The position numbers were made by a program, and so were the translations under genes. The notes below the pieces were generated by a model. It saw only the letters and a list, made by a program, of their open reading frames with translations, was not told the origin of the DNA and ran no database searches. DNA of 64,000 bases, taken from assembly GCF_024868665.1 (NCBI RefSeq), contig NC_079893.1, forward strand, positions 15,847,703 to 15,911,702, read 5' to 3'. Source of the DNA: Triplophysa rosa (taxonomy: Eukaryota; Chordata; Actinopteri; Cypriniformes; Nemacheilidae). Below, one piece after another: positions 9,738 through 18,750 of the stretch (position 1 is the first letter of the stretch; each line of letters opens with the position of its first letter).

Positions 9738-12172
9738 ATGCCATCCAAGAAGGATGAAACAACAGACAGTAACCTGCCCAAACACCGGAAATTATGTGAC
9801 ATGACTGTATCTAAACAGGTAAGTCAAGAAACGACGTCAGTCCTTGTCAATGATAACAATCATCCATGTCAATTTTATAAACAACTTCAATCTACTAATT
9901 TTATAGGTGGAGTTTTTGTGGACATGTCCAGAAATAGAGATGGTTATGTCTGTGTTCAAATCAACCTACACTCTGAGACATGCAGACTTCACAACTCTAA
10001 GGCCCCACGAACTGTTAAATGGCGAGGTAGGTCTGTGACAGTAGAAAACATTTCAAAAGTTCAAAGTTAATACCATAACAACCAGGTCATAACCTCTGTG
10101 TCATAGGAGTAAGAGGTAACCAGAAATAAACGAAGGAAGTAATAAATTTTTGACAGTGTTGAACATTGTTAATTAAAAATTGTGTCAGTTGATTGTTATT
10201 GCTTCTCAGTTTGTATAAAAGTTCGTTACTTTTATAAATGTAATGTTTCAGGCCATGGAATGTTACATGTGGGCAGTGCTACAAAAACAGAACAAGAATG
10301 GTCGTCTGTTCCTACTGAATCACTATGTGACAGGCGTAATTCTGCATGGCACACGACAGCAGATGGCTCGACAGGCTTTGTCAAATGTGAGTTCATTTCA
10401 CACTCAAATTTACTGAAACATGATGCAATTTTGAATTGAAATGGCTATTCACTACAGTAAGAAAATAGTAGGACAAGGTGCTTAATTACTGTTTTCACAG
10501 GTGAACTTTGAATCTTATGACGGAGCAATTTCCTTTGTCAATATCAACAGCAATCACTGGCGATTTGTGGTGAGTATTAACGATAATGCTATGCACTGTC
10601 TTAGATCTGAAATCTGTATGAATAAAAACATGCACTCACTGTCACGCCACAGGGAAGGCAAAACACAAACGCAGGCAGTAGGTGAGGGAAAAACAATGAT
10701 TTTAATAAATAAACACAAAGCAACAACCCACGAGGGGGTAAAACAACAATAACCAAGGAAACAATTACACAGATAAGACATAACACAATAGAATAAATCA
10801 ACACTTGACATAACCTACAACTTGACACGAGTCAAGTCGAGTCGAAACTCCACAAAAAACTCCACAAAATTACAAAACAGCCGCAATGTCACAAGCATTG
10901 GCATAAGGCACAACAACCTAACGAACAAGCACAGGACAGTAAACACAAGGGCATTAAATAAGGAACCAAATCAAGCAGGGAACAGGTGAGGGGCATGAAA
11001 CCATAACAAGATAATTAATGAGGTATCGACAGGGCGGGGACATAGACGAGACCGGAGAGCTCGTGGCATGCCCCTGGATGCCTGCGAGCTTCCACACAGA
11101 ACATGTGGACCAGAAAAACTTGACAAGACGAGGCAGAAGCATGACACTCACATGCACCTTTAACTGATACAACTGAGTTAATTAATCCCCCACATACACT
11201 CAATTTTAAATACCAAAACAATGTAACATTAACATTTTGTTTTCCTTTTCTGGCCAGAAAAATATTTGTCGTGGACCCTATGACAGATGACCTTGAACAT
11301 TCCAGACAAGCTGCCCAGAAATTCCAGTAATACATCAAGTTACTTGCACTTCAAATGGTATTGAGCTATTATGGCTATGACCAGTATTCATGAATCTGTT
11401 TTTCAGAGAATACTTCAAAATGAGACTAAACAGGCTTGGAAAAGAGGAATGGACAAGGATTCAATGGCAGCCTTGCTCAATTACCCACACATTACAAATG
11501 GATGGCACCAGTTGTGGGGTGTTTGTGATGGAGGTATTATAAAGAAAGAGAAAAATATCTTTAAAGAAAGAAAGAATATATACATTACACAGACACACTG
11601 CATTTAAATGTGTATTTCTCCAATCCTATAGATGGCAAAACAAACAATTGCACAATTTCCAGAAAACCCTGATGCCTTTCACATAAACCCATCCAAAACT
11701 GCCATTTCAAAGCTCCGAGAGGAAATGGCTGAATTGTTGCTTTCAGCTTCAGGTGATGAGAAGCAACAATTTGTACATTATACTTCTGAACACAATAGAA
11801 GTCAAATATTGTATTACTCCATTATGATTTTTAAAATTTTTATTCTAGATTCAAAAAATGACTTCTGTGGGTTGTGTGGAGAAAAAGAGCTTCCACGATG
11901 CAATAAGACTTCAGACACAGTCATTAACTGGGTAAAGAAACTTTTTATTATCACTTTAAATCTGTTAAATAAAGTTACACCTTTGCAATTCTTAGATTTC
12001 TGCTTTATAAGTGTGTAGTGTTATCTTTTTTCATGTCGTAATTTTTTTTTGGCAGACTCAATGCGACAGTTGTGAACACTGGTTTCACAATTTCTGCTTG
12101 GCATCACCTCTGACCGATGAACAATCTCCATGGCACTGTGTCTTGTGTGCAGGAATAGAACATGAACCCTAG
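9738..12172 (+). CDS. Ulp1/SENP-like C48 cysteine peptidase with C-terminal PHD finger (frame break in exon 5)
   Basis: Nine exons with consistent splice sites: 9738-9818 (ATG start, CAG|GTAAGT), 9907-10026, 10252-10386, 10501-10569, 11258-11326, 11407-11533, 11632-11752, 11849-11931, 12056-12172 (TAG). Exon 2 gives TLRHADFTTLRPHELLNGE, the N-terminal substrate-side motif of Ulp1 peptidases. Exon 4 has the catalytic His (NSNHWRFV, CAC at 10555), exon 5 the Asp (FVVDPM), exon 6 the Gln and Cys (LQMDGTSCGVFVM). Exons 8-9 give a PHD-type finger, FCGLCG...TQCDSCEHWFHNFC...WHCVLC. Without one base in the A5 run at the start of exon 5 the frame is continuous at 306 residues; as written it stops early. 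Predicted role is cleaving SUMO or a ubiquitin-like protein with PHD-mediated chromatin binding. It may be a host gene, a domesticated gene or transposon cargo. The LINE directly upstream may have removed earlier exons. Confidence 0.65.
10640..11146 (-). mobile_element. Solo LTR, 507 bp, CTCAC target duplication, in intron 4 of the Ulp1-PHD gene
   Basis: Forward edges are TGTCACGCCAC and AGCATGACA. Identical 5-bp duplications CTCAC flank it (10635-10639 and 11147-11151). It lies in the intron between the His and Asp exons, antisense to the gene, so splicing could remove it. It shares the ACCCACGAGGGGGTAA block with the LTR at 29.0 kb. Confidence 0.85.
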
Positions 12173-12620
12173 CAAAGGAATAGGAAATTCACTTTATATC
12201 CAAATGTGTTTATTATTACAGTTGCACTTTGAGTTGTATTTTTTTGCGCTTTTTGGGGGGTTTATGACTACATGTGTATTTTGTACGGTTCTTTTTTGTT
12301 GTTTTTTCTGTTCCAAAATTGTCTCTTAAAAATACAGTTCCTTATGAAAATCATTTAAAAAATTGATCTAAATGGGTTGAATAGCCTATTGCATACTTTT
12401 ATATCAAAAGTGCTCTCCTAATAACAAACCTTGGGCATCATGTAGAAGAGTATTCTTAGAAATTAACAGTTGCTTTGATATCTTTGATATTTTTGATATC
12501 TCATAGCTCAAGTGGTGTTTAAGAGTAATAAATCAATAAATCTGTTTAATTAAAATAAATCAAGGGTCAGTATTTTTATATGGGACTAAGCATTGTACAA
12601 AAGACAGAATTGTGAATCAT
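12173..12620. other. 3' flank of the Ulp1-PHD gene
   Basis: AT-rich DNA, with TTAAAATAAATC near 12550 as the closest AATAAA-type signal seen. No other feature is supported. Confidence 0.3.
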
Positions 12621-13150
12621 TTACAGTTGGTTTATTTCCTTTAGCTGAAGTGGTGTACAAGTTTAAAGGATTTAAATGGGTTTCAGGAATGTCTAAAAAA
12701 ATTAATGGTTCAGTACCGTATATTAAAAATATCAGTTTAAAATCAGAAAAACAAGCCTTGTGCATCATAGGGAATAATGCTCTGAATATGTTACAGTTGG
12801 TTTGATACCTTTATCTGTAACGGTGTCAGAGTTTAATGCATTTAAATAGGTACAGTGTGTTAAACATCAAAAATAAGGAATCAGTATACCGTATATAAAA
12901 ATATCAGTTTAAAATCAGAAAAACAAGCCTTGTGCATCATAGGGAATAATGCTCTGAATATGTTACAGTTGGTTTGATACCTTTATCTGTAACGGTGTCA
13001 GAGTTTAATGCATTTAAATAGGTACAGTGTGTTAAACACATCAAAAATAAGGAATCAGTATACCGTATATAAAAAAACAGTTTAATAATCAGAAAAACAA
13101 GCCTTGTGCATCATAGGGAATAATGCTCTGAATATGTTACATTTGGTCTC
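12621..13150. repeat. Tandem repeat, about three units of 171 bp
   Basis: The block TTACAGTTGGTTT recurs at 12621, 12791 and 12963 and a diverged TTACATTTGGTCT at 13137, giving steps of 170-174 bp. The second and third units are almost identical (CCTTGTGCATCATAGGGAAT in each); the first is diverged. No reading frame is conserved across units. The unit length is satellite-like but the array is short. Confidence 0.85.
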
Positions 13151-14079
13151 ACGCCACTCTTAACATCAAGGCAAACCTCATGTACATACCACCCATTGGC
13201 ACAATGGACAGTTTACCATCAAGTCCCGTGTTTAATGATTCTAATGCACAACAATACTGAGGTGCCAATAGTGACGTTATCTGCCACTATAAGTACCAAA
13301 AGCATCTAAATACTATTTCTACTTAATACAAAGAAAATACAGCTATTTTCGTTTATTGTAAATGGCATATCTCTAAGAAATGCTGCTATTTTCAATTAGT
13401 GTATACAAAACCTACAGCTATGTAAACTTTGTGTAAATAACATTTGATGCTATTTTCACTTATTTCACTAAATAGCATTTTTTTCCGTGCAAATAGCCGC
13501 TGCCTTGTTAATTTAACATTTGAAATTTTTATCTGATTTCAATTGATAAAAAGACCTTGGTTTGTAACGTTATTCCGTTTGTTAATCGTGAAATTTGGGT
13601 CAATATTTGATTCTCCTGGTTTACTCTAAACTATATTAGTTTGTCCGATTCTCATGTTGCTTGAAAGTCTTGCACCGGCCATTTATCCACGGATCTCATG
13701 GTCACAAACTCGTCAGTCTTTGTCACTGCCAGATTTTTATTGACCAGATGGCTTCCCCCTGCAACTCTTGCTAAAATGTACCTTTTAGTAACCTTAAGAC
13801 TATGAACACTTAATTAAAAGTAAATTAAAACAGCTTTTCCTCTAATAATGCCTAAACTCAGATTAATTAGGCCTATGATTCATCAGTTTGAAAAAGAAAT
13901 GCAAAACCAGTCCTAAATAAAAGAGACCAAGCTGACAAAAAGATTAAATCCAATATTTGGTGGTAATATTGCATAACAAGTGATTTATAAGATAACTTTG
14001 ATAAGCGGGTCATTTTGTTATAGGGTTTTGAACATAGCACATAGGTTAAATTGTGTGGGTATTCTAAAGTTTTAGACAA
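13151..14079. other. No gene recognised
   Basis: AT-rich sequence with no supported exon, RNA gene or complete transposon end. Confidence 0.4.
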
Positions 14080-14091
14080 ATACTATCTACA

Positions 14092-14202
14092 TTTACATTT
14101 ACATTTAGTCATTTAGCAGACGCTTTTATCCAAAGCGACTTACAGATGAGGGAAACAATGGAAGCAATTGGAAAAACATAAGAACAAATAGCCTATCACA
14201 GT
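14092..14202 (-). mobile_element. 111-bp L2-type LINE tail insertion, 12-bp target duplication
   Basis: Starts with the (TTTACA)n end and carries the TTTAGCAGACGCTTTTATCC block, i.e. minus-strand orientation with its 3' end on the left. It is flanked by perfect 12-bp duplications ATACTATCTACA (14080-14091 and 14203-14214), the mark of target-primed reverse transcription with extreme 5' truncation. Confidence 0.85.
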
Positions 14203-14214
14203 ATACTATCTACA

Positions 14215-14571
14215 GATATTAGATTATTAATGATAATCTTAAACTATAATTTACCTTATTAGTAAGTTTATTTATTTTATTTAGCCTTGTTGTGCAAGCT
14301 CTCTGGAGCTTGTGCAGAGGCAGCACCTTTGCCAGAGGGGAACTGGAATCCCTTGGTTGGACCTGGGTTCTCCTGAGGTTTTTTTTCTCGATTAGAGATT
14401 TGGGTTCCTCGCCACCTTTGCATACTGTTTTTGCACTATTTGCCTGGGCGGGGGGGCTGCTTTAGAATTTTAAAGTTTTACTTGATTAATATTGCATATA
14501 AGAATTTATAGTCTGTTATATTTGACCTGTGCTTCTCTCTCCTTTATCTTAAATGTGTGCTCTCACTGAGC

Positions 14572-14602
<31 letters not shown>

Positions 14603-14780
14603 CGTGCGTGCGTGTGGGGTGTTTTGTATGTGGGTATGTCTGTCTTCTGTGTTTTCAACTTTTTCTTGTTTTTGCAGGTACAACTTTAATTGTTTTGCTT
14701 ATAGTCAATATGTCTTATGTACAGCTGCTTTGTAACAATGAAAATTGTAAAAAGCACTATATAAATAAAGTTGAGTTGAG
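14215..14780 (+). mobile_element. L2-like LINE, copy B, 3' UTR only
   Basis: Matches the 3' UTR of copy C from ATTAGATTATTAATGATAAT through TCTCGATTAGAG, a (TG)n tract at 14566-14620, and the tail CGCTATATAAATAAAG-like followed by GAGTTGAG. There is no coding part. Short open frames here come from the (TG)n repeat. Confidence 0.85.
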
Positions 14781-14837
14781 TATACAGAGCCAAGGTTTTT
14801 TTTTGAAAGCGTAGAAAAGAGATAGAAGTCAGAACTG

Positions 14838-16350
14838 ATCAGAGATGATTGGTTCTCAAGTTCAAACCCCATCCTATCGGTTCGACACAATGTCTCATTC
14901 CCTCCATCAGGGAACTGAGGTTACATACGTAACCAAGACGTTTTCTATTAGCAGATTATTCGCCGCTACTTCCTCTAATATTTTTAAATGGCACCAAACT
15001 CTGTTTTTTAAGGATCTTTCAATCCATCTCACGCTGCTTCTCTTCTGCTAAAGACACGCAACACTGACTTATTTTAAGTTCCTGCATAACCGCTGGGTCG
15101 CGCTTTCCCTTGTGGACCTGCAGGATGGCCATGGCATGAAGTGTAGAGGCAGCTTTACCCGCAGCAGTGTAAGCTTTCGACACCAGAGATGAAGAAAACG
15201 TACACGCTTTGGAAGGGAGCCTTGGTCGGTCCCTCCAGGTGGCGGCCGTCTGCAGGCACAAATGTACTGCGACGGCACGCTCAACCTGGGGTACATCGAC
15301 GTAGCCCTTAGCTGCTCTGGTGTGGAGGGAAGTCAGGGTGTCCGAGCTCGTTTGCCATGAATGCCCTGAAAAGGGGGCGTTCCAGGTCTTCGTGAGCTCT
15401 TCATGCACTTCCGGGAAAAAAGGTACTGGGGCGGAACGCAGTTGCCACCGTGCTCCGTATCCAGGTAACCTGGAGGCTCGCAGCGGCCCAGGCAAGCATG
15501 GCTGACATCTCCGCGTCAGACTCGTCCTGGGCTCGACCTACCGAAGCCAGGAGCTCCAGGGAGTCATCAGCGTCTGATGCCAGGAAGTCGCCATCCGATG
15601 CTGTGACGGAAACCTCATCCTCTGCACACTGATGCGTGGATTCGCTATGGCCTACTGCCGCCCATCGGAGATAGGTTAGGTGAGCATAACGGGACCTGGA
15701 CGGTCCGCGGCATCGACTGCGACGGGTTGACGTCCATGGGAACCCCCATATCACCATCACCGCTCGCCGCTGCAGACGGCTTGGTAGCCGCCGTGGAACG
15801 GGAAGCAGACGATGTTGTGGCTGTGTCCAAAAGGAACACAGCCAACCGTGACCGCAATACATTGATAGACATGTGCTCGCAGTGCGGACATGCCGTATCC
15901 ATGAACGCTACTTCAGGTATCGTGCCTGACAGACTCGAGGACGAGGCGGTCACATCCAAGATTACAGCAGCGAGACATGCCTTTGCCACAAGTGCACGCT
16001 GTAAGAAATTTCATCTCTTTTAGAAATTTGCTCTAATAGACACACTACCGAAACGCCCAGGGGAAGTCGAACACACCACGGCGAATCCACTGCTCTGCAT
16101 TGTAGAATCCAGTAGTACTCAGAGATAATTCGCTCAGCATTAGCTTTGCAGGTTCCGAAGAACAAAAGGTGAATGAATGGGCACGCCATCTTCCTTTTAT
16201 ACCCGTTTGTAGGGGGCGGAGACTGGCATGCCATGCCATTCGCCAAGTTCATTGGCCTTTCAAAAGTACAATCAGAGATGATAGGTTCTCAAGTTCAAAC
16301 CCCATTATGTCAGTACGACACAATGTCGAGAGACTGACAGAAAGGGAACC
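14838..16350 (-). mobile_element. DIRS-type element, gag-only, with direct terminal similarity
   Basis: A minus-strand element with a promoter-bearing 5' flank at 16350-16030 (TATAAAAGG complement at 16193-16201, then TTCATTCACCTTTTGTTCTT), a broken gag and no RT or recombinase. The left end (14838-14905) and right end (16268-16330) share GGTTCTCAAGTTCAAACCCC and CGACACAATGTC in the same orientation. Classical DIRS elements have inverted terminal repeats, so this arrangement is odd: a derivative, or a related group with split direct repeats. Confidence 0.65.
15019..15989 (-). pseudogene. DIRS-type Gag, three frames
   Basis: Overlapping minus frames (15989-15645, 15862-15401, 15495-15019) give a Gag-like protein: an N-terminal DTACPHCEHMSI segment, an acidic middle (SDGDFLASDADDSLELL) and a C-terminal body with PVPFFPEVHEELTKTW, YVDVPQVERAVAVHLC and GKAASTLHAMAILQV. 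The same FFPEVH(D/E)E...HLWL organisation is present at 54.2 kb. At least two frameshifts separate the parts. Gag would form the retroelement's nucleoprotein particle. Confidence 0.7.
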
Positions 16351-17735
16351 CCTGCCTTACTGCTTTGTTGTTGAATTGTGACCTGGCATACAGGTAGACA
16401 TTAAGGTGAGTCAACGAGAATGTAGGCTTTGACGAAAATGCATAAACTGACATTACGTTAAGATGTGCGAGTGTCGAAATAAAGGTTATTAAAAATAAAT
16501 ATAGACGGTTTCAAAGCAACAACATATGCGCATTCATGGACTTCCCTTAACTTCCGGTGCAAATTGCAAATAATAGAGGGCTTGTAGATTGTTTCTGATA
16601 ACAAGCAAAAGAATACCGAGAAGAATCGTTACTTGGCTAAACCTACAATATTTTGAATGTAGACTGCAATACCAAGCTAAAGTCTAGCTCAACCGCTAGA
16701 TGTCAATGTACCATAAGGTTTCTTTAAAGTGGAGGTAACACACGCACTTTCTACCAATCTCATATTAATCTTGAGTACCTATAGAGTACCATTGCATACT
16801 TCATATCTTCGAAGAGTATTTAGTTTGATCACAATTATAAAAGATATACAGCTGTAGGATTATTTCGAAAACAGTCGAGCTCCTGGAGATGTGCAGTGTG
16901 CAGAACTAAAGCATGAGCACACAATACATCATCGTATTAAACTGTTAATTGACTATACATTTGTGTTGTTTACATTATGCACGTACGCGCCGATTGCCAA
17001 CAAAACAAAGACATATGACTTTCACTTACCACGTGCGGTTCATGTCCGGACTGCTCCATCTATCAGTTTCAAACGATCTACAAATCCAGCGTTATATCAA
17101 CCGTTTTTATAACATTCATCACCAAAATGTAGTGAACAAATAAACACTGCTAAACTTCCGTAACCTGAACAAAGCACATTGATGGTCGTGCGCTTTCTCT
17201 CGCTGAGAGAAATAACATACAACAAAATTGAACAATTCGGTTTTTTTACACAATTATACGATAAAATAATCTAAAACAATTTTTACATATATTAAATAAA
17301 ATGTAAATAGTTTTAGTAGTGTTACTAGACAGACCAATAAACAAACACAGACCGGAAGTTAACTGCAGCCCAGGTATGCACGTCTGATGAAACGGTCTAT
17401 ATATACGTAGGTAGCGATATTTTACGTGAGACATCAATACATCGTATCATTAGACATGTAATTAATGATTGATCCATATCGATGTATTGTTACACCCCTA
17501 CAAAACACATGCACAGTATTTGGCAAAATAATTAGTTTAATTAGGCTTACTTTTTTCAATTTCATTAAATGCATTGCATGATGAAAAATTTTAGTTGCAC
17601 ACTCTCCATGAAACTGTTTTTATTTATATAAAATACAGCAGGTAGACTGTTTCAATCTTTTAAATTACTAATAGAACTAAGGGAGAAAAAAAGATCATAT
17701 TCAGAGTAAAGGCTCATTCACATTAGAACAATATC
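16351..17735. other. No gene; hAT-like right end near 17.5 kb
   Basis: Mostly unremarkable sequence. At about 17405-17499 it ends ATCGATGTATTGTTACACCCCT, minus sense AGGGGTGTAACAATACATCG, which resembles a hAT terminal inverted repeat. No partner end was found. Confidence 0.35.
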
Positions 17736-18265
17736 TGTGATGATTCTGCCACATCATGTCACGTTTCTCATGGTCTAGTGGCAGGATCATGACAGAACCC
17801 CATGTTTCATGTGGAGAGGGGTAAATTTGGCCCTTATGGCCTTCCATACATCCTCTCGATCTCGTCTCTGTTCCCACCCTCTCGTCTCCTCACTATTGCT
17901 GGTTTATTGTTTCATGCCCTTCACCTGTTCCCCTCTTGATTTATCCCCTTTATAAAGCCCTTGTGTTTTCTGTCCTGTGCTGGTTCATTTTGATTCGTGT
18001 GGTGTAAGTTCCTGTGTCTTGTCAAGTTTAGTCCAGTGTAGTCATTTTGTAAATTATGTCAAGTGTTAACTGTAGTTCTTGTGTAAGTGTAGTTAGTCTT
18101 AGTCCTGTCTTGTCATGTTATTATATTCCCTTGTTTTGTTATGTTACCCCCTCGTGGTTTTTTTTTTTGGTTCTGTCTTTATTATTTATTAAACGTCTTG
18201 TTAACCCCTTACCCGCTGTCTGCATCTGGGTCCTCTGTCCTTGTGTCTCACCACCGACCGTGACA
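17736..18265 (+). mobile_element. Solo LTR, 530 bp, AATATC target duplication
   Basis: Starts TGTGATGATTCTGCCAC and ends CCGACCGTGACA, with 6-bp duplications AATATC (17730-17735 and 18266-18271). It contains TTTATTATTTATTAAACG-type polyadenylation sequence near 18180 and the CTCGTGGTTTTT block shared with the other family members. It sits downstream of the last visible pspc1 exon, antisense to it. Confidence 0.88.
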
Positions 18266-18602
18266 AATATCAAGAATGCCTTTCAATTTCAAACGGATTT
18301 TAAATGAATGTCAATGTTTTGTTTTCAGATGGAAAAAATTATTCCAACAATATCATTCCTCTGTATCTTTATTGCTATAATTGTGGACAGACCTTAAACA
18401 CATCTACTGAATCCAAGACCAGACAAATTAACACATTTCTAGACCTGTAGTAATAACAGCAAAATGAAGAATTATACAGTCCACAGATAAGCACAGTTTT
18501 TCTTATGAAATTTTCTTTATTTAACTTACATTTAGCACAAAATTTCCCTTGGATGTATGACTGCTTGTGTGCCTGGTTGAGAGCAAATCAAAAACTTATT
18601 AT

Positions 18603-18750
18603 TTAAAAACCAGAATGAAAGTAAAACTTTTGCCCTGCATTCACACCCACTGTAAAATTGGGTTTAAATCCATCTGGTGGGCATTTAACGTCGCCCTCCT
18701 CCCTATGGCGGATCATCTCTTCTTCACGTCTACGTCTATCTTCCTCATGC
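18603..18750 (-). CDS. pspc1: pspc1 exon: end of coiled coil, with divergent tail
   Basis: Acceptor TATGTTCAG. Encodes [18 protein letters not shown] and later DGFKPNF, both conserved in PSPC1, but the residues between (GDVKCPP) do not look like the usual RRQQ-type sequence. A weak donor ACA|GTGGGT would end the exon at 18651; otherwise the frame runs to a stop at 18603. Confidence 0.75.

Noticed and set aside
11371..11607. 78-residue frame over exon 6 as the coding frame
   Set aside because: The splice-consistent frame is a different one and contains the catalytic SCGVFVM.
15320..16023. Plus-strand frames in the DIRS element
   Set aside because: Shadows of the minus-strand Gag, which has family motifs.
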